NCBI RefSeq assembly: GCF_000226115.1 | Contig: NC_016457.1 | Span: 2,790,001-2,854,000, forward strand | DNA from: Thermothielavioides terrestris NRRL 8126 | Lineage: Eukaryota; Ascomycota; Sordariomycetes; Sordariales; Chaetomiaceae | Length of the DNA stretch: 64,000 nucleotides | Direction: 5' to 3' | Shown: in pieces, positions 1-11,746 of the stretch | How the letters are laid out: every line of letters begins with the position of its first letter | Numbering within the stretch: position 1 is the stretch's first letter | Program-made: the position numbers and the translations under genes | The notes under the pieces: model-generated | The model's input: only the letters and a program-made list of their open reading frames with translations | What the model was told of the DNA's origin: nothing | The model's database searches: none

Positions 1-1125
1 TGCAGGTGTCAAACCATTGGACAGGTGGAACAGGTGGTGTGAAGAAAGGCAGGACAGATCGGTGAGGCACGCAAGGAAGAGACGCAAGTGGTCTAAGCTC
101 CCCCGTCTTCAGCAGACTGCGAGACCATCTGATCTGCCCCAGACCTACCCCGCTCTTCCCGTGCTGTGTGGGGTTCGTTGTTCAACCCATGTTCTGGCGA
201 AGCAACCTGGTCCAAAATACCCGGGGGGGAGTGTACTTTGGCAAAACGGTTGGACAGAACCGGGGTCGAAAAGGGACCGACATGCTCCATCGCGTGGGGT
301 TCGCGGTTCCTTCTGGCTTCCGGTCAAATGCCAAGAGGCGCGGAGTCGTGGATTCTGAGGTTCAGAATGCGGGGGTGGGGTCAGTGGGGGTGCTCAGGCT
401 CCTGCCCTCGTGGGGACTGATAGAAAGGCCACATGCCGAATGGTTCCTGCGCTCGTTCCGCCACCCCGAGAGCACGGGCCGAGGACTGTGGTGCTCGAGC
501 ATGGGCGTTGATTACAGGCAGGTTGAAGGTAAAAATGTACCACTGTACTCATCCGCCCAGCCGGCCTGTGGTCTCGATGAGATGCATGGCGTAGCACAAC
601 ATGACGGTGCCCCGCATTTTAACGACGCAGGGTTCCCGCGTTTGATCTTACCTCCGAAACCCGATCGGCTGCCCGACGGTAACCGACATCATGCTCAATG
701 TGTGGAATGGCGCATCATTCAGCTGTCGGATTCCAGTGCGCCTTCTCAATAAGATATGAAGTCAAGTCCACCTCTCTGAAACCTCGTGTGAACAAGTGGA
801 AGCGGGGGCCGCAGATACAAGCGGGGAAGGCTTGTCCCTGCTCGTCGAAGAGCTTGGAAGTGGACCCTTACGCCGTGCACATAGACGCTGCAACTCGCGT
901 CTTCCCAGACGTCGGCGCTAGATGCCGGCCGCTAGGCAAGCGATACGGGTGGCTGTGATTGTCCTTGCGCTTCTCCTCCCTCACTGGTTCCTTCACGTCC
1001 TGCTTCATTCACGTCCTGCTTCCCGTCGGCCATATAGGTGTTGCTGGAGTCCATGCCATCTCGGGATTTTCAGGTGCTTGTTGTGCAATGGCTCCATTTC
1101 TAGTGAATGTGCAGGAGTGACCGTC
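1..1125. other. Intergenic, no supported gene
   Basis: No reading frame here resembles a known family. The longest plus-strand frame (168-752, 194 codons) has no recognisable motif. A minus-strand frame around 560-740 gives a short protein-like stretch (…VMLCYAMHLIETTGRLGG then stop) but is broken by a stop just upstream. Two copies of a 15-nt direct repeat, TTCACGTCCTGCTTC-like, lie at about 990-1022. Confidence 0.5.
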
Positions 1126-1243
1126 ACGTACGGCCATAGGTGGTAGAAAACTCGGGATCCCGTCCGCTCTCCCCTAGATAAGCTACCAACCGCCGGATTA
1201 GTAGTTGGGTCGGTGACGACCAGCGAATCCCCGGTGCTGTACG

Positions 1244-1244
<1 letters not shown>
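1126..1244 (+). rRNA. 5S ribosomal RNA
   Basis: This 119-nt gene encodes 5S rRNA of the large ribosomal subunit, transcribed by RNA polymerase III from internal control elements. The two ends pair into helix I (ACGTACGGC with GCTGTACGT, one G-U pair). Helix II (GGTGGTAG with CTACCAACC, one bulged A) and the helix IV hairpin around GGTCGGTGACGACC are present, and the conserved blocks CCCGTCCGCTC and TTAGTAGTTGGGT match the fungal 5S pattern. A 24-nt T run directly follows as terminator. The gene stands alone, as in fungi with dispersed 5S genes. A second, divergent copy is at 20850-20968. Confidence 0.95.

Positions 1245-1267
<23 letters not shown>
1243..1267 (+). terminator. Pol III oligo(T) terminator of 5S gene
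   Basis: An uninterrupted run of 24 T residues begins at the 3' end of the 5S rRNA gene. RNA polymerase III needs only about four to six T residues, so this run is unusually long. Confidence 0.85.
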
Positions 1268-1275
<8 letters not shown>

Positions 1276-2413
1276 AAAAGCTTCTTCCGCCCCGTCATGG
1301 ACATGTCCTGTTCCGCAAAGGCCTGGCATTGCAGAGTTGGGACGTCAGTATCCGTAACTTGAGCTAAAGCGTTAGGTTGTCTCCGACGCACAGATGAATG
1401 ACCAGCAGGCCGGAAGAAGAATTGTTGCATAGGCTGACGAGCAACTGACTAAAAAGCGACGAAATTCAGACGGTTGGTAAAAAAGCAGCAGGGATTTCCG
1501 GTCTGATGGCCGCAGAGACTGCTCGGCCAGCACTTTCAAGCCGCGGCAAGGCACAAAAATTCGGGCCAATACTAGCCCGAGGCAATTGACACCACAATCC
1601 AGGGCGGCAAAGCAAGTAGCGCAAGGGATATGTAGGCCTCTCGGCAACCTGCGGTAATCAGGTCAAAACGCTTGGCCTCATCAGGGTCATGGATGAAGCG
1701 ACCTGACTAGGTTGTAAGCCAGGAATAGACATGTTGCTAAAGCAGTGTCTATCGCGCTATGCTAGGGGTGTATCGGTGGGTAAGCACGCTCGCTCGTGTT
1801 CAAGTGTAGGCTGGCGTCGCGGAGCGTGGTGCGTCGGGTTAAGGAGGTGAGCAGGAGGTCGCAGACCTTAGGCTGCGTATATAGCTCCGACCCTAGGTGA
1901 CGTGAGCACACTGACTACAGCTCATTTCTCCATTTACCCATCTGACCGAGGATGCGATGTGGCACCCGACTCAAGGTGGGCTTCTCAAACTGTGCCGTCT
2001 AGCTTCTGCCTGGAAAGCGGTCAGTTCCACGTCCCTCCTCTCTTCGGCTTCCTAGCAGCAATGCCCCTGCCAGGATGTGCTGTTGGCCGTGGCCATTCTT
2101 AGAGCTCACCAGGAGTCCCTGATGGTATAGGTATCGAAAGCTGACTTTCTTAGTACAGGTTGAGAAGTTGAAGCTAAGATAACAATGATACATTACATGA
2201 CAACTAACGCGGTGTGAAAAGAAGACACCATGGCAGTCGCCAGGAAGACCAGCCATGTAGACGGCGTACAGTCAGGAACGACGTGTCTACTTGGAGGAGT
2301 GCCCCCGACGATTGTTGCAGCCATCCATCAGATACTCGGGGCTGCTGCGCGCCCGAAGACGTGTCGGCCCGCCGCTCGTCTAATGGCCACACGCGGGTGA
2401 GTGGCTAACGGGT
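1268..2413. other. Intergenic, downstream of chitinase
   Basis: I see no gene in this stretch. It lies between the 5S gene and the 3' end of the minus-strand chitinase, so its right part should hold that gene's 3' untranslated region and poly(A) site. Confidence 0.5.
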
Positions 2414-5400
2414 CTAGGTCGGGACGCACGGGTAGTACGGCTCGTTTGCGATCCCCTCGCTGCCGTGGATGCCGGCGGTGGACCACGCCCTCCTGGCCAT
2501 GTCCACGCTGCAGACGGGCAGCCGGATGAAGCCAGGCGTCGTGATGTCCGAGTTGTAGAGGTCGCTGAACGTCACGCTGTTGGTGGGGTCTGCAACGGGG
2601 CCGCCGTTCTGCCTGCCATTCTGGATGTACGTGCGCACAGATCTAATAATAGGGGGCCGGTTGGTTAGTTTATGTTTGGGTCAATGACTGCCTTGCGGAA
2701 AAGATGAGACTCACCCAGCGATAAGGTCCTGCACTGTGATCCCTCCAAAGCGCGTGTTCCCGTCCAGCGAATCGATACCCGGCGGCGCCGAGAACATGTT
2801 GTCGCGGCACGTTACAGCCGTATCGGAAGAGCCGTCGCAGTCTTGGGAGGCGCCGGCGGGATTGACCAGGTAGTACAGCATGTTGTCCCAGCAGCCCCAG
2901 GTGGCGTGCATCGTGTCGGTGCTGAGGTCCCCGCCCATCGGGTCGACCGTGCCGCATGCGAACCCCGTGTCCATGACGAAGACGGCCTGGCCCGAGGCGT
3001 TCCAGACGGCCGGGATCGCATAGGCGAAAAAGACCTTCGTAACCATGGCGTTCAACGCCGACTGGGTGTCGTGCGAGGTACCATTAGGCATCGACTCCGG
3101 CGTGCCGTCTACGCTCCCGTCGATGAAGTTGCCGCCCGAAATCAAGGTTGTCAACATGCTGATGGACTCATCAGTGCCGTTGAACAAGGCACCCACCGCT
3201 GCCTCCGCCGCCGCGGCCCAGCCGGTGAGGACAGTGCCCAAGGTCGCGGAAAACTCAGCCTGCAACTCCGGAGACCATTTCGGACTGTGTGTAGGCGCCC
3301 GCCGCTGGTTAGCGGCCGTATCATCTGGCGGATCGGGGACGAGGTGTCCAACTTCACTTACAATCCACCGTCATCGCTTCCTTGCTTCGCGATGCCGGTC
3401 ATGCCCTGTGTGAGAAGTTCGGTAATCTGTTCCGTGTGATTCACGATCGTCTCTTGGCCTTTGAAAGCCGGAAGGGTCGCAATGTCTTGCGTAGCCAGTA
3501 AGTATGACTAAGTGATGTGGCAAAGGGAAATCGGGGGTTATTCAACACTTACAGCCCTCAAAAAATGGCTTAGCCACTGCTCCAACGCCGACGCTGAGGA
3601 GATCCAGTACGAAATCAAGCCAACGATCATCCTCAGGCGGAGGTACCGGGGCGAATTTGTTCTCGAAGTCCTGGAGCGCCGGGTCGATGGTGAGGGCTGC
3701 AGCCTCGATGATGGCCTGGTGGTAGCTCGCGTACATCTGCCAATGGGTTGTCCCCCTCCCCTTAGCTTGGCTGCGGCGCAAGATGGATAACTGCGTTGGC
3801 ACTAGTGGCACATGGGGTGCGTACCTGGTGGATGCCTACTAGAGAGTTCCAGATCTCCCCGCTTGCTGGATTGTTGTTTAGACACCCACTGAGCTCCATG
3901 TGGTCGCAGTTGTTGGTTTCCGAAAAGGACCCGCACTCCACGTCCACATGGACACCGACGGTGAGCGCGACTGCCTCCGAGAACGTCTTCTTTTTTGCAG
4001 GCTCGTACGTTTGTTTCCACACCTTTATCACATCCATCCAAGCGTCATCGGCGTCCATCATGCTCCACCGCTGCGAGGGGGTATAGTCGGCTGCGTCCAT
4101 GGAGTCGTCGTCGCACGTCAGCGAGGACCTGTTCAACAATGCGAATCAGTTCTGCCCTAATCGGGACATCGGGAGCAAGTCGGGAGTAGGAGAACTGTCT
4201 CGGGAGCAACTAAGAGCTACCCGAGACCGTAGTCGGCAAAAAAAGAGCTCGGGGTTGGACAAACCAGTTTCCATCCGGCGTCAGCCCCCTCAAGTTTGGG
4301 TCCTTCCCAGCCTTGAGCTCTAGAATAAGCTCAGACCAGGAAGAAGAAGGCGGAGGGGGCTCATCATGGAAGTCGTCGAGATCGGCGGCCCAGTCTGTCA
4401 CGCCGCCCATGTTGAGCTGCCGGTACATGGAGGTGCGCATGCTCTTGACGCCGTCGCTCATCCAGCCCACCCATTGGACGTCGTCGTAGACGAGAATGTT
4501 GCTGTTGCTGGCCTCGTCGACGTAAGCCACGTTAACGCGTGTCGCATTGTTGAGGATAGCCTTGATCTCTGCGTTCGATATATAGCCGGCCGTGGCCGTG
4601 CAGGGACCGGGAAGCGCCATCGAGTTCGATCTGTCGCCCAGGTAGAAGCAATCCTGGGTGTAGCAGCCCGCGTCGGCCATCGCAAACGATCGTCCGTAGC
4701 TCGCCACGCCAACAACGACCTTGTTGGAGGGCACGCCTGCTTTGGTGATCTTGAGGGCGCGTGGTTCCGTTAGTGTCGGCAAACCTTGTCAAACGTGCTG
4801 GGGGTTCACCAACCATACTCAGAGCATTGATGGTCTCGGTCAGGTTGACGTGGCTGCGAAGGCAGTTGCCCTGGAGACACCCATCCTGAGACCAGCTGCC
4901 GCCCGCATCCCACTGCGCGCGTGTCCACGAATAAGAGGTTAGCGCTGGGTAGAGACGACAGAAAAAAGAAAAAAGAAAGAAAGAAAAAGAAAGAAAGAAA
5001 GAAAGAAAAAGGAGAGGTTAGTTTTCTACCTGGCCGTGAAGATCGTAGGTCATGAAAACGATGTAATCGAGGAATTTGCTCATCTGCGCGATGGGGAAGG
5101 CCTTGAGATACCAGTATGAGGCTGGGGCCGCAATCGAGACCGATTTGCCGGGCAGCAAGTTCTTCAGGACGACTAAGAAGGCCATGTAGTTGAGACCGCC
5201 GTCCTTATCATCCGGCGGGATGTCTGGGATGTCAGGGGCCTGGATCGGGTAGAACGGGGACAGGTCAGAACCGAATCAGCAGAAGCTGCGCTCCCTTTCC
5301 GTCAACTCACCCCAGGATATTCCCAGTCGATATCGACCCCATCAAGGTCGTTCGAGATGATAAAGTTGGCAATGTTCTTAGCCAGCGTCAGCCGGTTGGC

Positions 5401-7262
5401 GGACGTGACCCCCTGGCGGAAGATGGTGTAAGTGCTCGGGTCTGTCGAAAAATCCCAGCCGCCGATGGACAGGATTCTCGCCGGCCCTCGGATGCTCTTG
5501 AAGTTCTGAAACTCCCATTCCGTCAGGGAGTCCTGGAAGCGGACCTGGAAGTCCTCCGTAAGGCCAGCAAACGCAAAGTGCAGGTGAGTGTACTTGGACG
5601 TGTCGAGCTGCGAAGCGTCCTCGTAGAGGCAGGGCCGGCTAAGGCCGAACCCCTCGAAGTAGGCGATGCTCCGGAAGACAGCGGGCGGATCGCTGCGCAC
5701 CACGTCGGTGCCGCAGTTGGAGATGCAGCCGTTCGTGCCGGGTTTGGCCGTCCCCGGGGCGCCGGTACTAGTGTTGGTACAGAACTCGGCCGTGGTGCCG
5801 CACTAGACATCCCCTTTTGGTGAGAATCTAGTATGAGAGAGGCGACGTATCGGGAAAGTGCACGAACCTGACCCCATATGTCACAGCATGCGTTGAGCGG
5901 ACAAGGGTTGAGGGAACCGAGGTCTGTTCCGGCCGGCGGCGCTGTGGTACCCGGCACTTGGGGGCCGCATTGCGTGCCCTGGAGGGGAGCTGGCATGGGC
6001 GGGCTTCCAGAGCTCAGACAGATGATAGCGTTGCTCCAAAGCGTAGGACATCCCATCCAGCCCCAGGTTTGGCTGTTGAACGCGTCGAGTTCGTCGACTG
6101 TGAGGGAGTTCGCCGCGGCGATGCCTGCGCAGGTGTCGCCAGGCGCGACCGTATATGTGGCGCAGGATCCGTCCGGATTGGGCTTTGGTCTGAAGTCAGG
6201 CAGCGTCCCGTCCGAGCAGCAGACGTGCTGAAGTGGCTGCAGAGTTGAACAGAGGTCGGGTTGGGGATTGTACTTCATGAAGTCGGCGCCAGAGATGCCG
6301 CACTTCGAAGCCAACGAAGCACAACCGTCGCCCGAGACGACTTGAATGGTACGGCAATCACCCCGAGTGGACAGGCGCCTGGATCGCAGCCCGCGCGAGC
6401 CGAAGGTTGATGACAAGGTTGTGTTGCCCGCTGTTGTGTTGGCGGCGGACGGTGTGACGAGGAAGGCTAGACCGCTGACGTTCTTCGTCTTTTCAAACGA
6501 AAGACACTCGGCGTTGGACCACGACTTGAGCGCTTCCTGGACGGGCGCGAACGACGCATTGCTTGTGGCGATGAAGCCAAAGATGTGATCGCCATCGTCA
6601 CCGGGCTTACAGAGCTGCATCCCCAAACTCGACGCCACGACGGGCTCCTGACTGAGGGACGGGATGCTATCTTCCAAGGTCTTGAGGGCGACCGAGCCAA
6701 CCCCCTCGTTCTGCAGGCCCTTGCCGATGTAGAGACCGACGACGCCCCTGCCAAGTCGGGCAAACAGGATTGCCGCGCGCTTCGTGGCTCCGTATCCGCT
6801 AGCTAGGTATTGGCGCATCTGCTTGGACAAGATCTGGATCTCGGCAGCAGCAAATGGATCGCCACCGGAGGACCACCCAATCTCATAGGTAGCCGCCACA
6901 TGCTTTGCTGGGATTGTACCCGCCGTGGAGTTTGGTAGATTAGCCCAGTCGGCGCCATGGGAGGTGCAAGCATAGATGCGGTGGGGAGTGTTGGGGTCGT
7001 CAATGACTCCATCGGCGAGGGAGAACTCGTAGAACAAGGTGTACTTGCAGCCCTGAAGCTGATCGAGGTTGTGATAAACAGACCAGTTGGCGGGATTAGG
7101 TCCGGCAACGCTGCAGCCTGGCGGGCAAGGGTCGACATCGGGGATGCTCGCGCCAAATGGAGACCGTCCGAACGGAGGCTGGGCGGACACGAAGCCAGCA
7201 GAAGTGATGAGGCCTGCGGCGTAAAGAACCAGCATTAGACAAAGCCGCAAGAGGGACATCAT
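2414..7262 (-). CDS. LysM/CBM18 GH18 chitinase, subgroup C
   Basis: A secreted endochitinase of the killer-toxin-like subgroup C that would hydrolyse beta-1,4 chitin. My model has ten exons: 7262-5868, 5802-5311, 5239-5030, 4912-4814, 4749-4265, 4128-3825, 3736-3553, 3485-3362, 3284-2715 and 2642-2414, joining to 4092 nt (1363 aa). Residues 1-28 look like a signal peptide. Two LysM domains lie at about 302-350 and 366-416, then a cysteine-rich CBM18-like chitin-binding segment at about 425-495. The GH18 domain starts near 510; its catalytic motif DGVDIDWE is intact near 620, followed by YDLHGQWDAG. The roughly 500-residue C-terminus has DADDAW and WGCWDNMLYYLVNP blocks typical of this subgroup. 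The 4750-4813 intron border is the least certain. The N-terminal 300 residues are unassigned. Fungal relatives act in wall remodelling or attack on other fungi; which applies here is not shown. Confidence 0.9.
4957..5013 (+). repeat. (GAAA)n microsatellite in chitinase intron
   Basis: An A-rich GAAA tract lies inside the 117-nt third intron of the chitinase (4913-5029). On the coding strand it is a CTTT tract between the donor and the 3' splice site, and it accounts for the length of this intron compared with its 64-88 nt neighbours. Confidence 0.85.
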
Positions 7263-8057
7263 TTACGTCGGGACGCCTAGAGATTCCTCTGGAAGCATTG
7301 AAAAGTGAGGGGCAAGACCAAACGACTGCGCTTCTCAGAGCCGGAGAGAAAGTCGGGGTGGTTGCTCCAGTCCTTAAGTATTAGGTGTTTACCCTGGTCT
7401 TACATCTCTGCGAACACGGTTTTGGTGCTCTTGCCAACGAAGTCAAATGTCACCCCCCCTCCCCCCTCCCCCCTCCCCGTCCTACTGTAGGTCAGAGTTG
7501 TTGGTGGCTCTACCAAGAAGGTTACCTGACGGCCCATGACCTCCCAATGCAACAAAAGAAGGACCCTTAAAATCGCCACTCGGCCCGGCGAACATTCCGT
7601 ACGAACCACAAGAAATCAAAATCCCTGGCCTCAGGTATCCCAGATTCGTTGCATCGCTCTGTTGGACTCGACCACTAATCTCCCGGCCTCTAAGTCGACA
7701 GCAGATGTGATCCGCGTCCTCTGCGCGTACCTAGGCAAACATGGCAAATGTGTGCTTGGCTGCCCACTGTCATTACCGCGTTAGGAATATGGAGCGAAGG
7801 GTTAATTGACTCGATCCGTTCGATGCTGCACGGAGGTAGGTACCGTGACATGTTGGGACTTTGGACAACACGACGCTTCTAATATATATACTATACAACT
7901 GGGCGGTTAGTACGATCCTTCTTTTTGCTGCAAAACAGGGGTCTTCCTTAACTAATTGTTATTACAATCCACCTTTTTGACCATTAATCTACCTTTTTAA
8001 CCGTTAACAAATAACAGATGCAGGGTATAGAGCTGTTAGTGATTTTTCCTTCCCCTT
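7263..8057. other. Chitinase upstream region
   Basis: No gene is seen. The region should contain the minus-strand chitinase promoter. A C-rich tract with repeated CCCCCCT units lies at about 7448-7480, and the stretch 7860-8020 is AT-rich. Confidence 0.5.
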
Positions 8058-9107
8058 CTATTGGCTTACGGCTAAATCGTTATTTCCTTTCCCCGTTGTT
8101 TTGTTTTCCTTTTTCCTCCTTTTCTCTACGCGCCTACATCGTGGGCTACGCGCCTGCACCGTGGAACCGGGGGAGCTATACGCAGGAGCCTGGGCAACTG
8201 GGCCAGCCGTAGGCAGGTAGGCATCTGGGGGAGCCGCGGCCAGGTGGGCAACTGGGGGAGCCGTACGCAGGGCATACCGCGGGCGGCACCAGGGGCACAA
8301 CGTGGGCACCAGGGCCACAACGCGGGTACCACGGCCACAACGCGGGCACCGGGGGCATACCGTGGGCACCGGGGGCACAACGCGGGCACCGGGGGCATAC
8401 CGTGGGCACCGGGGGCATACCGTGGGCACCGGGGGTAGAACGTAGGCACCAGGGGCATACCGCGGGCACCGGGGGTAGAACACGGGCACCGGGGGTAGAA
8501 CGCGGGCACCACGGCCATAACGCGGGCACCAGGGCCACAACGGTGGGCACCAGGGCCACAACGTGGGCACCGGGGGCATACCGTGGGCACCGGGGCCACA
8601 ACGCGGGCACCACGGCCACAACGCGGGCACCGGGGGCATACCGCGGGCACCGGGGTTAGAACGTGGGCCCCAGGGCCACAACATAGGCACCGGGGGTAGA
8701 ACGCGGGCACCAGGGCCACAACGCGGGCACCGGGGGTACAACGCGGGCACCGGGGGTACAACGCAGGCACCCGGGGTATACTGTGGGCACCGGGGGCACA
8801 ACACAGGCACCGGGGGCATACCGTGGGCACCGGGGCTAGAACACAGGCACCGGGGGCATGCCGTGGGCACCAGGGCCACAACGCGGGCACCGGGGGTATA
8901 ACGCAGGCACCCAGGGCATACTGTGGGCACCGGGGGCACAACGTGGGCACCGGGGGTATAACGCAGGCACAACGTAGGTAGGTAGGCAACTGTGGGAGCC
9001 GTAGGCTGGGAGGCAAGCTGTGGGCCAGGCAGTACGCAGGTAATGCAGGTAGCCAGTAGTAACAGAAAGCGAGTCATGTGATGTAAAAATGCAGACAAAA
9101 AACCCAC
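8058..9107 (-). CDS. Possible secreted 20-aa-repeat protein
   Basis: A 349-codon minus-strand frame spans the whole minisatellite. Its second Met (residue 11) starts a good signal-peptide-like stretch, MTRFLLLLATCITCVLPG, before the repeats begin. The repeats translate as 20-residue units rich in Pro, Gly, Cys and Arg (pattern PGAxVxPPVPxxxPRCPR). After them comes a Lys/Arg-rich tail. The frame could be a repeat-built secreted protein or simply a by-product of stop-free repeats: the other minus frames and the plus frames are open too. No family is recognised and no promoter is evident. I treat it as unproven. Confidence 0.2.
   Translation of the reverse strand: MGFLSAFLHHMTRFLLLLATCITCVLPGPQLASQPTAPTVAYLPTLCLRYTPGAHVVPPVPTVCPGCLRYTPGARVVALVPTACPRCLCSSPGAHGMPPVPVLCPRCPQYTPGACVVPPVPALYPRCPRCGPGARVLPPVPMLWPWGPRSNPGARGMPPVPALWPWCPRCGPGAHGMPPVPTLWPWCPPLWPWCPRYGRGARVLPPVPVFYPRCPRYAPGAYVLPPVPTVCPRCPRYAPGARVVPPVPTVCPRCPRCGRGTRVVALVPTLCPWCRPRYALRTAPPVAHLAAAPPDAYLPTAGPVAQAPAYSSPGSTVQARSPRCRRVEKRRKKENKTTGKGNNDLAVSQ
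8270..8975. repeat. 20-nt G-rich minisatellite
   Basis: About 34 tandem copies of a 20-nt unit (type CGTGGGCACCGGGGGCATAC) run without interruption, with variants ending CACAA, TAGAA or CATAC and one 21-nt unit near 8541. A different unit, GGCAACTGGGGGAGCCGTA, occurs once or twice on each flank (about 8185-8265 and 8985-9010). Runs of four or five G per unit give the plus strand G-quadruplex potential. Because 20 is not a multiple of three and the unit has no stops in most phases, long open frames result on both strands. Confidence 0.95.
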
Positions 9108-10936
9108 GAGCCCGCGAAGCGGGCTCCAAACCCCTTGTGTGATATGTACCAGGGAAGTTGGCTGTGGCTCCAGTCAGACAACATCCCAATTTGCCATGGG
9201 GGACTGCACCAGTTGCGCTGGAGAATTGTCTCCTTCCGGATCCTCGGCCGGCCTCCTGCTACGCGTATCCCATCGTATCACCGCTGAGACCCAAAGGACG
9301 AGTCGGCCAGCTGAATGCCGTGTAACGTTGTTGGTGCCCACGCATGAATTATGTGGGAGGCCCTGGGAAAGGGTATCCTCGTCCCTGCAAGTGTTCCGCC
9401 TCGGGCTCCCGGACCAGCACCACCGAGAGAGAAGCTACACTAAGCTGGGCCAAGTGCTGTGCTAGCCCAAAGGTTACATGCGGGCTCGGCCGCGGCCGCG
9501 GTGCGGCACAGCCCGCGGCATCAGGCCGGCTTAATGCAGGGATGTATGCAAGGTACGGATACATACATACAAACCACAGTCGTCTTCGTCCTTTCCTGCA
9601 TAGGGCCTGTTGGAGGCCTCGTGCATGCTCAATCTCAGCAAATACGCCAATACGGAGTATTTATTGGATCTTTGCAGAAATGTCTCTTCAACACAACCAT
9701 TTCTGTTGGCTCTGTTGTTCTTGGCATTGAGTTTTTCTGGCCAATCAATCGCACCAAATCAACCACATGTGCGCCTGGCGCCAATAGCAGTGCACGTCTG
9801 AGTCAACAGCTTGGGTGACTGAAGTTCTCCTTATCCAGCCAGCCGCGGCGGTTTGTTGGCAGAGCAGGGTCCACAGCGGCTTGTTGGTCGTCGCGGACCA
9901 CCGTGTCTTCGAGGCGGTAGCATCACGAACTCGTCAGCAACCACAGAGTGACAGAGTCGACGATGTTCCCGATCATGATGTTTCTCGGACCATCACCGCG
10001 CCTGGCACCCAACCTGCGCCCTCTCTTCTGCAGTCTTACTCAATGCAACATCTTCACCACCACGATTGGACGCATCTTGTGTTGAGCGCCTACATCGTGA
10101 GATCTTCAACCTAGCCGATCCTGTGCAGCGGTTCCAACACAACCCTGAGGCCTCGCACAAGACCTCGGGAGCCTGTTGTCCAGGGCAATGTGTCACGCAT
10201 CGGTTTCTACCGTCATTCATTCCACCCCAACCACCCTCACCTCATCCACCATTCGCGAAGCGTAGAGCACGACGACGACCACGACGACCACGATCTCGTC
10301 ATCGCCGTACCAGCCCACCCAGCCCGGTGTCGTGGCTGACTGCAACAAGTTCTATCTAGTGATATCTTCCTTCGACCTCACAGCTCTCTGCTGTACCCGA
10401 CATCTCTCCGTTTCCCACGCCCTGCGCCTAAACGAATGCATCAACGGATGGACAAGAATTACCCTAGTCTTATTCCAGGCCGCCCAAAAGTGTGTTCAGG
10501 CTGAATCGCCCCGTCCGAAAGCGAATTGGTTCGAGGCACTGCTCTGCGGCCTGTAAAGTCACTCAACAAGTTACCCAAGGTACCTGTCCAGTACACCGTG
10601 AACTCCCTAGGCACGCATTACGCGAGCTCGGCATGCCGTGCCATGGACCCCTGTTCATCAACCCGCCTAGGATAAGCGATTCGTTGGCCGTAGTGCACGA
10701 GTAACCACCGCCTTACCGAAGCCGTCTTATTAGGGGGTTGCATGAGTAGGTAGCCTCGACGGCGCACCACTGGCCAGACTCCGGTCACATTTCCAAACAG
10801 AGCAATTTTTTTTTCGGCGCTGCAGAGCTGAAGGCCTCCCATGTTCCCTCATCGCTTTCTGTAATTAATGACCACAGCCTCTTTTCTCCTACCGGTTTCC
10901 ATTCCTCGTCTTCGGGCTCCAACCCTCTGGCCTAAC
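9108..10936. other. Intergenic, no supported gene
   Basis: Frames here are short, overlapping and without family motifs. A short run of GAC/CAC triplets occurs at about 10266-10300. The last few hundred bases should carry the promoter of the secreted protein that follows. Confidence 0.5.
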
Positions 10937-11746
10937 ATGCATGCACGCCGCTGCCGCCGGCTCCTGTGCCTGGGCTGGAGCCTTCTAGCCCTGCCGCTCT
11001 GGTGCAGGGCGCAGGTCGCGCTCCCGGCGACAGTCGAAGTGGACTTGATCTTCCCGCGCAAGGACATATACACGCCTGCTCCGGTCATGCCCATCGTGTT
11101 CGCGTTTCAAAATCCTCGAGTGGCTGCGTCGCTGTGGCCAGGCATCTTTGTGCGAATCACACAGCTCGGCACCAACCATTCAATTGGCGAGACCAGCGAG
11201 TACATCAACGGGGAGATCGTTTTCTCCTACGACGACCCCTTCTACTGGTATTGGTCCACCCACCTGTTCAACAACACCGAAGGCGACTGGCGGTTGGATT
11301 GGTCGCTTTCGACCCTGAACTGCTCCGAGGACACCACGCTTGACCAGCCAAAGGGCCAGTTTCAGACTACCAGTGTCTTCTTTACGACCAAAAACGGCGG
11401 CAAAGAGCCTGACCTCGTCGCGGACGCTGCCACGATCGAAAACACCTGCAACGAGACCACGGGCATCGCTTTCAACGTCACGGGCATATTACCCCAGTTC
11501 CCCAAACTTTCGCTCCCTTGGGATGGCACCGGCCCTCCTCGAAACCAATGCGCGGTCGTCCCCCCAACGCCTCCGCCTGCCCCTCAGCCTTGCCGTGTCA
11601 AGTTCGACGTAGCGGCTGCCTCCAGCATCACAACAAACCTCACCTGCAGGGAAGAGCATCACTGTCCTTCCGGCGCAGTGCAGGTCCGGGTGGACAGAGC
11701 GGCATGGTTCATAGCGGCCTTACCGCTGGTATATTTCCTTCTTTGA
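10937..11746 (+). CDS. DUF7136-like secreted protein
   Basis: A single-exon gene for a 269-residue secreted protein. I chose the Met at 10937 rather than the in-frame Met at 10868 because it is directly followed by a basic and hydrophobic signal peptide (MHARRCRRLLCLGWSLLALPLWCRAQ). The mature start VEVDLIFPRKDIYTPAPVMPIVFAFQN matches my memory of the fungal DUF7136 family, whose function is unknown. Several N-glycosylation sequons follow (NHS, NNT, NCS, NET, NVT, NLT). The C-terminus ends in a hydrophobic stretch, WFIAALPLVYFLL, with no charged tail, which fits a GPI-anchor signal. Cell-surface location is inferred from these two signals. Confidence 0.8.
   Translation: MHARRCRRLLCLGWSLLALPLWCRAQVALPATVEVDLIFPRKDIYTPAPVMPIVFAFQNPRVAASLWPGIFVRITQLGTNHSIGETSEYINGEIVFSYDDPFYWYWSTHLFNNTEGDWRLDWSLSTLNCSEDTTLDQPKGQFQTTSVFFTTKNGGKEPDLVADAATIENTCNETTGIAFNVTGILPQFPKLSLPWDGTGPPRNQCAVVPPTPPPAPQPCRVKFDVAAASSITTNLTCREEHHCPSGAVQVRVDRAAWFIAALPLVYFLL

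Noticed and set aside
1005..1430. 141-codon minus-strand frame
   Set aside because: It reads through the 5S rRNA gene and its T24 terminator (as a poly-Lys run), so it is not a protein gene.
8270..8975. CRISPR array
   Set aside because: The repeats are direct 20-nt tandem units with no spacers, in a eukaryotic genome; it is a minisatellite.
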